Notes under the pieces: generated by a model
Databases searched by the model: none
The model's input: the letters and a program-made list of their open reading frames with translations, nothing else
What the model was told of the DNA's origin: nothing
DNA from: Pseudoruegeria sp. SK021
Lineage (GTDB): Bacteria; Pseudomonadota; Alphaproteobacteria; Rhodobacterales; Rhodobacteraceae
Length of the DNA stretch: 64,000 bases
Assembly (NCBI RefSeq): GCF_002119405.1
Contig: NZ_MTBG01000001.1
Coordinates: forward strand, 310,001-374,000
Direction: 5' to 3'
Translations under genes and position numbers: made by a program
Part shown: in pieces, positions 27,000 through 36,371 of the stretch
Layout of the letters: each line of letters starts with the position of its first letter
Numbering within the stretch: the first letter of the stretch is position 1

Positions 27000-28322
27000 T
27001 TAGGAGGGGGTCGAACGATCCGGCGCGGCGACACGTTTGCGCAACGAGGTATAGACCGGGGCATCGCCCGTCATTGTCGGAACCGCCATGGCGCTGAAAC
27101 TGGCGGCCAGCATGGGCAGCAACAGCTGCGTACTTCCGGTCATTTCCGTCACCAACGCGATTCCGGTCAACGGTGCGCGCACCACCCCGACGAAAAAGGC
27201 GGTCATCCCGACCACTGCCATCGCTTCGGGTTGGATGCCCAGCACCGGTGCCAGCGCTTGCACGGCCAGTCCGGCAAACAATCCGGCTTGCGCCCCCAGC
27301 ACCAGTACCGGCGCCAACAGCCCCCCCGGCGTGCCGGCGGAATAGGACAGCGCCCCAAGAACAAGACGCAGCATGAAAAAGGCGGGCAACAGCGCAAGGG
27401 TGCCGACCCCCAAAAGCGCCTGCTGGGTGATCGGATCGCCACCGCCCACCATGTGCGGCGCATACCACGCAACGACGCCAACCCCGGCCCCAATGACCGC
27501 AGCGCGCAATTCAGGCACCCGGTTCAGCCGGTCCGTGACCGCCACCGTCGCCAGCAGGCTGCGGTTATAGACGATCGAGATAACGCCGATGAAGATACCC
27601 AGCAGACAATAGATCGGAATATGCTCTAGTCGGGAGGAGGTCAGGACCGGCATGATGAAATCATGATGGTCGCCCACGATCAAACGCGAGACGGCAATTG
27701 CGGCGGCCGATGCCCCCAACGCCACGACGGTGATCCGCGGCTCGAACCGCCCCACCAATTCCTCCAGCACGAAGACAGCCCCGGCCAAAGGGGCGTTAAA
27801 GGCAGTGGCCAGCCCGGCCCCCGCAGCCCCAGCGACCAGTTCGCGACAATCAGAGATGCTACGCCGAAACGCCCGGCCGATCATGTTGGCGATCCCCGCG
27901 GCCATTTGAATGCTCGGGCCTTCGCGCCCCAGTGCCAAGCCTGACCCAATGGCCAGCACCCCGCCCACGAACTTCACCGGGATCAGCCAAAGCGGCGCAG
28001 GCTTAGCCTCGCCCTCCAGTTGAGCCTCCACATGCGGAATGCCGCTTCCAGCCGCTTCCGGCACCACCCGGCGCACCAAAAATGCGGCGATGGCGGTGGC
28101 CGTCATGCACGCGCCTATGACAATTGCCATGCCGTAAGGTTGCCCATGCGCCCATGTGATAACAGTGCCGCGAAACGCCTCGGCCGCCGTCAACGCCATC
28201 CGGAAACAGGCCCCAACCACCCCGGTCAGCAATCCCACCAGCACAGCCAGCAGCCCCAGCGCCAGCACGCGCGATGGCTGACGACCAGAACCCGTTCCAT
28301 GTGAAGTCAAGAGTCGGGCCAT
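27000..28322 (-). CDS. CLC family chloride channel or H+/Cl- exchanger
   Basis: A 440-residue membrane protein with the CLC selectivity motifs: GSGIPHVE (about residue 92), GREGPS (about 128, containing the gating Glu), and a GTPGGLLAPVL region in place of GxFxP (about 345). The central Tyr could not be placed with certainty. Presence of the gating Glu fits proton-coupled exchange, as in E. coli ClcA, used in acid stress. It lies downstream of glmM on the same strand, 112 bases apart, and is convergent with ilvC. Confidence 0.9.
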   Translation of the reverse strand: MARLLTSHGTGSGRQPSRVLALGLLAVLVGLLTGVVGACFRMALTAAEAFRGTVITWAHGQPYGMAIVIGACMTATAIAAFLVRRVVPEAAGSGIPHVEAQLEGEAKPAPLWLIPVKFVGGVLAIGSGLALGREGPSIQMAAGIANMIGRAFRRSISDCRELVAGAAGAGLATAFNAPLAGAVFVLEELVGRFEPRITVVALGASAAAIAVSRLIVGDHHDFIMPVLTSSRLEHIPIYCLLGIFIGVISIVYNRSLLATVAVTDRLNRVPELRAAVIGAGVGVVAWYAPHMVGGGDPITQQALLGVGTLALLPAFFMLRLVLGALSYSAGTPGGLLAPVLVLGAQAGLFAGLAVQALAPVLGIQPEAMAVVGMTAFFVGVVRAPLTGIALVTEMTGSTQLLLPMLAASFSAMAVPTMTGDAPVYTSLRKRVAAPDRSTPS

Positions 28323-28434
28323 TCTGCCTGTCTTTCTGTGGGTGTCTAACTTGCCTCAGTCATGGCGCATCAGGGACCGAAATAGGAACCCGACACGGCG
28401 TCGCGGCCCCCAATCAGCCCAACGACAAAGCCGA

Positions 28435-29781
28435 TCAGACGGCCGCTTGAACCGCAGAGACCACATCGTTGACCACCTGCTCAAGCATGGCGGGATCTTC
28501 GCATTCCGCCATCACCCGGATCAGCGGCTCGGTGCCGGATTTGCGGATCAGCAGGCGCCCATGCCCACTCAGACGGTCTTCGGCGTCGGCAATGGCAGAT
28601 TGAACCAAGCCCGCCGCCAGCGGGTCAGACCCTGCGGAATAGCGCACATTCTTCAAGAGTTGTGGACAGGGCGTGAACACCTGGATCAGTTCCGAGGCCC
28701 GGCGTCCGGTCTGCACCATCTCGGCCAGAAACTGAAGCGCGGCCACCAGACCGTCGCCGGTGGTGGCGTAGTCGGTCATCACGATATGGCCGGATTGTTC
28801 GCCGCCAAGATTATAGCCGCCCTCGCGCATGGCCTCGACCACATAGCGGTCGCCGACCTTGGTGCGCAGCATGGCGATGCCCCGGCTTTGCAGGAACCGC
28901 TCGAGCCCGAGGTTGGACATCACGGTGGTCACCAACGCATTGCCGCGCAATCGCCCGTCAGCGGCCCAGCGACTGGCCAACAGGCCCATCAGTTGATCGC
29001 CATCCGCCACTTGCCCGGTCTCATCCAACACAATCAATCGGTCGGCATCGCCGTCCAGACTGATCCCGACATCGGCCCCGTGTTCCCGCACCGCTGCGGC
29101 CGCGGCTTCTGGCGAGGTCGAACCGACCTTGTCATTGATGTTGCGCCCATTCGGGGCGACCCCAATCGGGATCACTTCGGCGCCCAATTCCCACAAAATC
29201 TCGGGCGCCGCGCGATAGGCCGCGCCATGGGCGCAATCAATCACAACCTTCAGGCCGCTCAGGCGCACATCCTTGGGAAAGGTGGTTTTGGCGTATTCGA
29301 CATAGCGCCCCGGCCCATCATCGATCCGGCGTGCCCGCCCGATATTCTGAGGTTGCGCCGGGATCAGGTCCCCGCGCGTCAGAATTTCGATCTCATCCTC
29401 AGCGTCATCGGACAGCTTGAAACCATCCGGGCCAAAGAACTTGATGCCGTTATCGGTCGACGGATTGTGGCTGGCCGAAATCATGATGCCGAGATCGGCG
29501 CGCATGGACCGGGTCAGGAAACCAACCGCAGGCGTGGGAACCGGACCCAGCAGCAGGACGTTCATGCCGGTCGACGTCAACCCGGCGGTCAGCGCAGTTT
29601 CTAGCATATAGCCCGACAGGCGGGTGTCCTTGCCGATCACCACGCGATGGCCATTGGTCTGATCGCGGCCAAAATAGCGCCCCGCCGCCGCGCCAAGGCG
29701 CAACGCCAGTTCTGCGGTCATTGGGAAAGTGTTGGCCTGACCCCGAACCCCGTCCGTGCCAAACAGCCTGCGATCGTCCAT
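28435..29781 (-). CDS. glmM: Phosphoglucosamine mutase
   Basis: GlmM interconverts glucosamine-6-phosphate and glucosamine-1-phosphate for UDP-GlcNAc, peptidoglycan and lipopolysaccharide. The 448-residue protein begins [14 protein letters not shown], has the phosphoserine loop [13 protein letters not shown] (about residue 99), the metal loop DGDADR (about 242), the sugar loop GGEQSGH (about 324) and the C-terminal [12 protein letters not shown] phosphate site. GAGGGAGACACAAC precedes the chosen ATG. folP and ftsH, frequent neighbours elsewhere, are not here. Confidence 0.96.
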   Translation of the reverse strand: MDDRRLFGTDGVRGQANTFPMTAELALRLGAAAGRYFGRDQTNGHRVVIGKDTRLSGYMLETALTAGLTSTGMNVLLLGPVPTPAVGFLTRSMRADLGIMISASHNPSTDNGIKFFGPDGFKLSDDAEDEIEILTRGDLIPAQPQNIGRARRIDDGPGRYVEYAKTTFPKDVRLSGLKVVIDCAHGAAYRAAPEILWELGAEVIPIGVAPNGRNINDKVGSTSPEAAAAAVREHGADVGISLDGDADRLIVLDETGQVADGDQLMGLLASRWAADGRLRGNALVTTVMSNLGLERFLQSRGIAMLRTKVGDRYVVEAMREGGYNLGGEQSGHIVMTDYATTGDGLVAALQFLAEMVQTGRRASELIQVFTPCPQLLKNVRYSAGSDPLAAGLVQSAIADAEDRLSGHGRLLIRKSGTEPLIRVMAECEDPAMLEQVVNDVVSAVQAAV

Positions 29782-29989
29782 GTTGTGTCTCCCTCGTCGC
29801 GGTTCCGATCGGCCGGAACCTGAGCCGAGGCCTCTGCCCGGGCACCAGAAGATCACATCTGCACGGCTGCGCCCGGCTCTGCAAGGGGGGCAGGGTCTGG
29901 GATCACAACCGAAGCGGCATATTCCTGCCGCTGACCCATGTCAGCGACACCAGTTTCCGGCAAAGAAAATTAAGCGGCGGCTCGAAGGG

Positions 29990-30655
29990 TCAGCGTGTCG
30001 CGACGCGCTCTGGCTGACGATAGAACCGGTGGACGCCAATGCTGGCCGTCAGGGGAAACTTTCGCGACCAAGACGGCTTCACGGCCCGGGTGTGGTAGTG
30101 GGTCGCGCCATCGGTCAACGCCTTCGGCGCACCGGCCAAGCTGACTTCCGCGACTTTCGACACCTGAATAAACGCATCCTTTTCCCGAACCGTCTCGGGA
30201 TTTCCGTCACAGGTATAGGTAAACTGGCATTGGAACTTGCGCCCCGTGCCCTGATTGATCACGCCGCACACCGTGTTCGGATAAGAGGACGAAGCAACGC
30301 GGTTCAGGATAACTTCTGCCACCGCGAACTGGCCCTTCACGCTTTCGCCGCGCGCTTCAAAATACAGGGCCTCGGACAGGCAATTCAGGGCCTCGCTCCG
30401 CTCAACCGGCGCCGGGATCGTGGCCAGCCAAGACTTCGTGTAATCCACAGGCACAGTGACTTTGGCGGCCGGAGTGACCAGATTTTTCAGGTCCCCATCC
30501 TTGATCGACGCCATCGCCGTCTTTTCCTGGCCGAACAGCTTTTCCAATTGACCGGCAAAGCCAGCAGTCGGATCGTTAGATGTACTCACCGTCGTGTCTG
30601 CTGCGGCAGCCGTCATTGTCAGGCTTGTCAGCAGGGCCAGAAGTCCCATTCGCAT
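29990..30655 (-). CDS. SleB-type cell wall hydrolase
   Basis: A secreted protein of about 221 residues with a signal peptide (MRMGLLALLTSLTMTAAAA) and a C-terminal Hydrolase_2/SleB domain, seen in CLSEALYFEARGE (catalytic Glu, about residue 102), VAEVILNRVASSSYPNTVCGVI and CQFTYTCDG. Such domains cleave peptidoglycan. Between the signal and the domain is a linker of about 70 residues with no clear fold. ATGs at 30655 and 30649 are both possible; neither has a strong ribosome site. It is preceded by 165 bases of A+T-richer sequence that may hold its promoter, so it is likely separate from the ppdK transcript. Confidence 0.85.
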   Translation of the reverse strand: MRMGLLALLTSLTMTAAAADTTVSTSNDPTAGFAGQLEKLFGQEKTAMASIKDGDLKNLVTPAAKVTVPVDYTKSWLATIPAPVERSEALNCLSEALYFEARGESVKGQFAVAEVILNRVASSSYPNTVCGVINQGTGRKFQCQFTYTCDGNPETVREKDAFIQVSKVAEVSLAGAPKALTDGATHYHTRAVKPSWSRKFPLTASIGVHRFYRQPERVATR

Positions 30656-30820
30656 TGTCACAAAGTTTACCCATAGTTTCCTCGACAGCGATGCTCGTAC
30701 CCGGTCTGTTAAGGATTTGGCAAATCCGCGACTCTGCAATCGGTTCCAAAATCTTTTCCGATCGGTGGATTTCTGCCGATTGGAGTTGTAAAGTGGTTTT
30801 TAATTCAGCGCCTTGGCTCG

Positions 30821-33367
30821 TCAATCGCGATGAGCGGATATCAGCGCAAGTTGGGCCGTTGCCAGCCGAGCTTGCGGCACCCTGAAGGGCGAACAGGAGA
30901 CATAGTCAAAGCCTGCGTCCCGACAAAAGGCGATAGAATCGCTGTTGCCGCCATGCTCACCGCAGATCGACAGGGCCAAATCCGGCCGGGCCGACCGACC
31001 ACGTTGCGCTCCGATCAGCAGCAATTCGCCCACCCCATCGCGGTCCAGCACGTGGAAGGGATCTTCGGAAAAGACGCCCTGCCGAACATAACTTCCCATG
31101 AAGCGGCCCGCATCATCGCGCGACAACCCATAGGTCATCTGGGTCAGATCGTTGGTGCCAAAGCTGAGAAAACTGCAATGCGCCGCCAACTTCCCCGCGA
31201 TCAGGGCCGCGCGCGGCGTTTCGACCATAACTCCAAGGCGATAGGTCACCGGCGCCCCGCGCTCGGCCTGTACTGCCGCCGCGATGGCATCGATCCGGCC
31301 CTTGACGATTTCCACTTCCCGGCATGCCGAAACCAGCGGGATCATGATTTCCGGCACCACCGTTGCCCCGTCTTCGGACACTTCCAACGCCGCCTCAAAG
31401 ATCGCACGGGCCTGCATGTCGTAGATTTCCGGCAGCGTCAGGCCCAGCCGAACCCCGCGTAGGCCCAGCATCGGATTGAATTCGGCCAAGGCGTCGATGC
31501 GGCGCTGCACATCGCTGACCGGACGGCTCAGCGCTTCGGCCAGTTCCAAAATGCCTTCGCGGTCATGGGGCAGAAATTCGTGCAATGGCGGATCGAACAA
31601 CCGGATGCAGACCGGCTTGCCCGCCATGATCCGGAAAATACGCTTGAAGTCTGTCCGCTGCATCGGAAGCAGACGGGCCAGCGCCGCATCCCGGTCCGTT
31701 GGGGTGTCGGCAAAGATCATCTCACGCATGACGGTCAGCCGTTCTTCGGCAAAGAACATATGTTCCGTCCGGCACAGCCCAATACCATCCGCCGCGAACC
31801 GGTGCCCGATCTGCGCGTCTTCCGGGGTATCGGCATTGACCCGAATGCCGATGTCCCGCACGTCGTCCGCCCATGACAGAAAGGTCTCGAACGACTCGTC
31901 AAGGGCCGGGTGCAGCATCGGCATGGCCCCCGCCAACACGGCGCCCGAACTGCCATCCAATGTGATCACGTCGCCCTCGCGGAAAATATGGCCGCTGGCC
32001 GATTCGATGGTTCCGGCGCGCCGGTCAATCCGCAGCTCCGACGCCCCGACCACGCAAGGCACGCCCAAGCCCCGCGCGATCACCGCCGCGTGGCTGCTCA
32101 TGCCGCCCCGCTCGGTCAAGATGCCGGCAGCCGCGTGCATGCCGCGCACATCGTCCGGCGTGGTCTCACGCTTGGCCAGAATGCAAGTCTCGCCATGGGC
32201 GGCCATGGCTTGCGCCCGGGTACTTGAGAACACCAGCGTGCCCACAGCCGCGCCCGGGCTGGCTGCAATCGCCCGGGTCACGATGATGCCCGGCACCGTC
32301 GGATCGACTTGGGGATGCAGCAACTCGCTCAGCGCGCGCGGGGCCACCCGCAGTAAGGCGTCGGTGCGCGAAATGATCCCATCCTGACACAGGGCGATCA
32401 CAATCCGAACCGATGCGGCGGCGCTGCGTTGAACTTTGACCGCATCCAGAATCGACAACTGCCCGGCCTGAATGGTGAATTCCAACTGCATCTCGTCGCG
32501 CAACCGCTGCCGGCACAGGTCGCCATAGCCGACCAACTGATCAAAGACTTCGGGACAGACCTGTTCCAGCGATGGTCCGCGGGGATCACGGGTCAGATAG
32601 ATCGCCCCGGCGCGGTCGGTCAGGGCATCTCGTCCCTGACTTTGACTGAGATAGCGCCCGGTAATCTTCGGCTGTCCAGTCTGAGGGTTCACGAACTGCA
32701 TTACCCCCGATCCGGATTCGTCCGGCCCCACCCCGAGCGCCATTTCTTGCACCACCAGCCCCAGCCCCGCTTCCACCGGCGCACCCCGGGCCTGCCGCAG
32801 CAGCCGGGCCGAGGTGCTGAACCACGCCCGCGCCATGGACCGCAGAACCCCAGCCAGCTGCACCTCTGGGTTTTGCGGGAACGGCTGTTCGGTCTCAGCC
32901 TCGAAGCCGCGCAAGGCGGTGGCGACGCTGTCAGCGCTCGGATCGGCGGCAGGGTCGAACAGAGCATCGTCCAGATGGGCAACCTGAACGGCATAGGTGC
33001 GGATGAACCGCAAATACAGGGCGTTCGCGGCGGCGGCACCATGGCTGTCGATCATCGCCGCATGGCGGGCATTGTTCATCCCGATGTTCAGAACCGCCCC
33101 CGGGCCGCCCCAATCCGGGTCCTCGGAACTGGGTCTGACCGACACCAGCGGCGTTGTGCCAAAGGTGCTTAGCAGCCGGGCGACATCCGGCATCCGCCCC
33201 GCGGAAATGCCCGTGACCGCTTCGAAGGACAGGGCGACAGTGCGCGGCACCGGCAAACCCATACGCACCAACCGCTGCAGGCATTTCGCCCGGCCACCAT
33301 GTTGCGCCACCAACAGGGACGCTGTGGAGGTGATGGTGGTGAAATCCTTGAACGTCGCCAGTTTCAT
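30821..33367 (-). CDS. ppdK: Pyruvate, phosphate dikinase paralogue with degenerate ATP-binding half
   Basis: PPDK interconverts pyruvate, ATP and phosphate with PEP, AMP and PPi. The 848-residue protein has an intact central phospho-histidine loop (GGMSSHAAVIARG) and C-terminal PEP/pyruvate barrel: GLCRTEHMFF, IRLFDPPLHEFLP, VMVETPRAAL, FGTNDLTQM and the catalytic Cys in CGEHGG. The N-terminal ATP-grasp half is diverged: the usual GGKG loop reads HGGRAKC, the SVRSGAR loop reads SVRPSSED, and the EFT(I) and LQTR region reads QLEFTI...LDAVKV, so several residues needed for ATP use in the Clostridium enzyme are changed. It lies 58 bases after glyS. A canonical PPDK may exist elsewhere. The name is by homology; full dikinase activity is doubtful. 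Confidence 0.8.
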   Translation of the reverse strand: MKLATFKDFTTITSTASLLVAQHGGRAKCLQRLVRMGLPVPRTVALSFEAVTGISAGRMPDVARLLSTFGTTPLVSVRPSSEDPDWGGPGAVLNIGMNNARHAAMIDSHGAAAANALYLRFIRTYAVQVAHLDDALFDPAADPSADSVATALRGFEAETEQPFPQNPEVQLAGVLRSMARAWFSTSARLLRQARGAPVEAGLGLVVQEMALGVGPDESGSGVMQFVNPQTGQPKITGRYLSQSQGRDALTDRAGAIYLTRDPRGPSLEQVCPEVFDQLVGYGDLCRQRLRDEMQLEFTIQAGQLSILDAVKVQRSAAASVRIVIALCQDGIISRTDALLRVAPRALSELLHPQVDPTVPGIIVTRAIAASPGAAVGTLVFSSTRAQAMAAHGETCILAKRETTPDDVRGMHAAAGILTERGGMSSHAAVIARGLGVPCVVGASELRIDRRAGTIESASGHIFREGDVITLDGSSGAVLAGAMPMLHPALDESFETFLSWADDVRDIGIRVNADTPEDAQIGHRFAADGIGLCRTEHMFFAEERLTVMREMIFADTPTDRDAALARLLPMQRTDFKRIFRIMAGKPVCIRLFDPPLHEFLPHDREGILELAEALSRPVSDVQRRIDALAEFNPMLGLRGVRLGLTLPEIYDMQARAIFEAALEVSEDGATVVPEIMIPLVSACREVEIVKGRIDAIAAAVQAERGAPVTYRLGVMVETPRAALIAGKLAAHCSFLSFGTNDLTQMTYGLSRDDAGRFMGSYVRQGVFSEDPFHVLDRDGVGELLLIGAQRGRSARPDLALSICGEHGGNSDSIAFCRDAGFDYVSCSPFRVPQARLATAQLALISAHRD

Positions 33368-33425
33368 GCCGGTCCGCGCTCCTTCGCGCGGCCAGCCTAC
33401 TCGGCGTCCCTGCGCTTAGAAAGCC

Positions 33426-35708
33426 CTATCCGTCCAGCCGCGTCAGATCCGCAACCGCCAGACAGGTGGTGCGAATCCGGTACAGCAGGTTCAGCCGGTT
33501 CCGGCGCAGGATCTGACTGTCGCCATTGACCTGTACCGCCTCAAAGAACCCGTCGATGGGGGCGCGCAGGGAGGCCATGCTGGCCATGGCCGACGCGAAA
33601 TCTTCGGCCTCGATGGCCGGAGAGATCGCCCCCCCCGCCCGGTCCAGCGCCGCAAACAACGCCTTTTCCTCGGGCCCTTCGGCCAGCTTCACATCCGGCC
33701 CGTACGAATATTCCACCCCATCCGCCGCCTCGGCCTGCGTCAGGATGTTGTTGGCCCGCTTGAACCCCTGCACAAGGTTCTCGCCATCATCGGTCTTTAG
33801 GAACGCCGCCAACGCCTCGGCCCGCTTGACCAGCAGGGTCAGGTCGTCATTGCCGGGCATGGCTAGGCAGGCGTCGATGACGTCATGCGGAATGTCGCGG
33901 TCACGGAGGTAGGTTTTGAGTCGGTCGTGGAAGAAGGCAAGCAATTCCCACTCTACAGAGCCAATTTTTTGGATTGGCCAAGCGAAGCCACGCTCATCTA
34001 GAATTTGTCTTTCGAGGGTCTTGATTTCGTCAGCGGCGGCGGCCGTTCGAAGCGAATAATAAGAGATATTCACGTCACTCTCTGTGCTTTCGTTGAAGTA
34101 CGTTAATCCAGCACCTGTATCATCTTCAGCCAAGTTTCCTACTACCGCATAGAAACGTTGTTCAGTGACAAGCACTGAATAATTTGAGCGCACTCCGGAA
34201 CGAAGCAACGTAGATAGATTGACGCGGACGCCATTTTCGAAAATCAACCTGATCACCCCCAAGGCCGCGCGCCGCAGCGCAAACGGGTCTTTTGATCCGG
34301 TGGGCTTTTCGTCGATGGCCCAGAACCCAGTCAGGGTGTCGATTTTGTCGGCCAGCGCCACCGCCACCGACAGCGGCGCGGTCGGCATTCCATCGGATGG
34401 GCCCAGCGGCGAGTAATGCTCTTCGGCCACGGCGGCGACCTCGGGGGCCAGCCCAGCTTCCAGCGCGTAATACTTGCCCATGACGCCCTGCAATTCCGGG
34501 AATTCATAGACCATTTGCGACGACAGATCCGCCTTGGCGATCCGGGCCGCCTGTTCGGCCTGATCCGGGTCGGCACCAACCAGCGGCGCGATCTCGCGCG
34601 CCAGTGCCGCGATCCGCTCAATCCGGTCCTTTTGGGATCCCAGTTTGTTGTGGAAGGTCACATTGGCCAGCGCGTCGGTCCAGTCGGTCATGCCCGCCTT
34701 CGCCACCCGCAGGTCATTTTCCCAGAAGAACTTGGCATCCGACAGTCGGGCGGCCAGCACCTTCTGGTTGCCCGCCAAAATGGTCGCGCCGTGATCGGCG
34801 GTCGCGACATTGGCGACGGTGATGAACTTCTCGATCCGTCCGGTGGCCGGATTGCGCACCGAGAAAAACTTCTGATGCTCTTTCATCGAGGTTTGCAGCA
34901 CCTCGGGCGGCAGACCCAGGAACTCGGCCCCGATCTCGCCCATCAGCACCACCGGCCATTCGACCAGACCGGCCACTTCGGCCAGCAAGCCTTTATCTTC
35001 GACCACTTCCAGCCCTTGGGCGAAGGCCTGATTGGTGGCGTCGTGCCAGATCGTCTCGGCGCGCGCCCCGGCATCCAACACCACATGGGCCCGGGCCAGC
35101 TTGGTGGTGTAATCCTCGAACGAGGTCACGGTGAAGGCGTCGGGCGACAAGAACCGGTGCCCGCGGGTGGTGTTGCCAGCGCTCAGATGGGCCACCTCCA
35201 GCGGCACAACCTCTGCGCCAGCCTCGTCATGCAGAATGCACAAGATGCTATGCAGCGGCCGGACCCATTTCAGATCGCCCGCGCCCCAGCGCATCGATTT
35301 CGGCCATGGGAAATTGCGGATGGCCGCGCCCAGAACCTCGGCCACGATCTCAGCTGCGGGACGGCCCGGCTTTTCGATGCTGGCGAAATAGATCTGGCCC
35401 TTCTTCTCGTCCCGCAGTTCCAGATCGTCCAAGCTGAGGCCGGTGGCGCGCAGAAAGCCGTCGATGGCCTTTTGTGGCGCGTCGGCGCGCGGGCCTTTGC
35501 GCTCTTCCCGGGTGGTTGGGCTGTGCGGGGTCAGACCCTGCACCGTCAACGTCAGTCGGCGCGGTGTGGTAAAGGCGGCGGCGCCGGCATAGGTCAGACC
35601 AGCCTCGACCAATCCATTGGTGACCAGCTGTTTCAGATCAGCGCCAGCCCGGCCCTGCATCCGGGCAGGAATTTCTTCAGAGAAGAGTTCGATCAGAAGG
35701 TCGGGCAT
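33426..35708 (-). CDS. glyS: Glycine--tRNA ligase beta subunit, with a low-GC internal insertion
   Basis: GlyS pairs with GlyQ in the alpha2beta2 bacterial glycyl-tRNA synthetase. The 760-residue protein starts MPDLLIELFSEEIPARMQ, and contains AAFTTPRRL, RWVRPLH-type KWVRPLHSILC, the HD-type region and the C-terminal anticodon-binding DALR-like domain with FHDRLKTYLRD. It is longer than E. coli GlyS (689). The extra length falls at residues about 490-595 (33920-34240), where G+C drops to 111 of 240 bases (33961-34200) against about 65% on both sides and codon use changes; the reading frame is unbroken. I chose ATG 35708, with AGGGA seven bases away, over ATG 35714. Confidence 0.95.
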   Translation of the reverse strand: MPDLLIELFSEEIPARMQGRAGADLKQLVTNGLVEAGLTYAGAAAFTTPRRLTLTVQGLTPHSPTTREERKGPRADAPQKAIDGFLRATGLSLDDLELRDEKKGQIYFASIEKPGRPAAEIVAEVLGAAIRNFPWPKSMRWGAGDLKWVRPLHSILCILHDEAGAEVVPLEVAHLSAGNTTRGHRFLSPDAFTVTSFEDYTTKLARAHVVLDAGARAETIWHDATNQAFAQGLEVVEDKGLLAEVAGLVEWPVVLMGEIGAEFLGLPPEVLQTSMKEHQKFFSVRNPATGRIEKFITVANVATADHGATILAGNQKVLAARLSDAKFFWENDLRVAKAGMTDWTDALANVTFHNKLGSQKDRIERIAALAREIAPLVGADPDQAEQAARIAKADLSSQMVYEFPELQGVMGKYYALEAGLAPEVAAVAEEHYSPLGPSDGMPTAPLSVAVALADKIDTLTGFWAIDEKPTGSKDPFALRRAALGVIRLIFENGVRVNLSTLLRSGVRSNYSVLVTEQRFYAVVGNLAEDDTGAGLTYFNESTESDVNISYYSLRTAAAADEIKTLERQILDERGFAWPIQKIGSVEWELLAFFHDRLKTYLRDRDIPHDVIDACLAMPGNDDLTLLVKRAEALAAFLKTDDGENLVQGFKRANNILTQAEAADGVEYSYGPDVKLAEGPEEKALFAALDRAGGAISPAIEAEDFASAMASMASLRAPIDGFFEAVQVNGDSQILRRNRLNLLYRIRTTCLAVADLTRLDG

Positions 35709-35834
35709 GGTCATTCCCTAGCGTAGAAGAAAAATCCGAAGGCGCACATCGAGCGCGCCTCTCATGAAACAGGCCGATACCAGTGGCAGGGCGCAAAAGG
35801 CAATCGCAGAAGGACGCAAACCTGCGCCATCCGT

Positions 35835-36305
35835 CTAGTCCGTGAAGGTCTCGTTCAGCTGATGCCACGCAAAAGCACGGCCATCAGGGAACACCGCAAT
35901 GACCCGGTCAACCCCATCCCCGATCCCGTCTTGCCCTAAAAACGCCACCGCAGAGCCGTCTTCCAGCGCGGTGCCGATTTCTGTGGCATTGAAACAATCG
36001 AACCAGCCGGGCGCGGTCAAAGGCTCGGCTGCGGGATAGGTCTGGTAGGTTTCAGTAAGAGCGGCCAGCGACACCGGCGTCGCAAAGCAGGCCCGGAACC
36101 GGATCGGCGAGCTGGTCGCGTTAATCGCCTGCAACTCCGTCGTCGGGATGGCTTCGGACGCATCGCCCGCAATCGGCACCAGTCCGATTGACACCGTCGC
36201 CGGGTCCAGCCGGTCGTAGAAATAGTAGACCTGAAAGTAATACAGTGCGCCCCCCGCGATCAGGGCCGCGCCAAGGATGATACTTCCAAGAATCTTGCCG
36301 TTCAT
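35835..36305 (-). CDS. DUF6446 family protein between glyQ and glyS
   Basis: A 156-residue protein anchored by one N-terminal helix (residues about 5-28, LGSIILGAALIAGGALYYF) with a periplasmic domain that contains FRACFATP, GWFDCFNATEIG and AVAFLGQDGIGDGVDRVIAVFPDGRAFAWHQLNE. Two cysteines could form a disulfide. Its position between the two subunits of glycyl-tRNA synthetase is, from what I recall, conserved in Rhodobacterales, but no function is known. Spacing is 66 bases from glyQ and 126 to glyS, so it is probably co-transcribed. Confidence 0.75.
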   Translation of the reverse strand: MNGKILGSIILGAALIAGGALYYFQVYYFYDRLDPATVSIGLVPIAGDASEAIPTTELQAINATSSPIRFRACFATPVSLAALTETYQTYPAAEPLTAPGWFDCFNATEIGTALEDGSAVAFLGQDGIGDGVDRVIAVFPDGRAFAWHQLNETFTD

Positions 36306-36371
36306 GCTGTCCTCAGGGGCGATTTTAGGCCCGCCCGGGGCCGATGGGTCACTGCAGTCTTGGGCGGCGGG

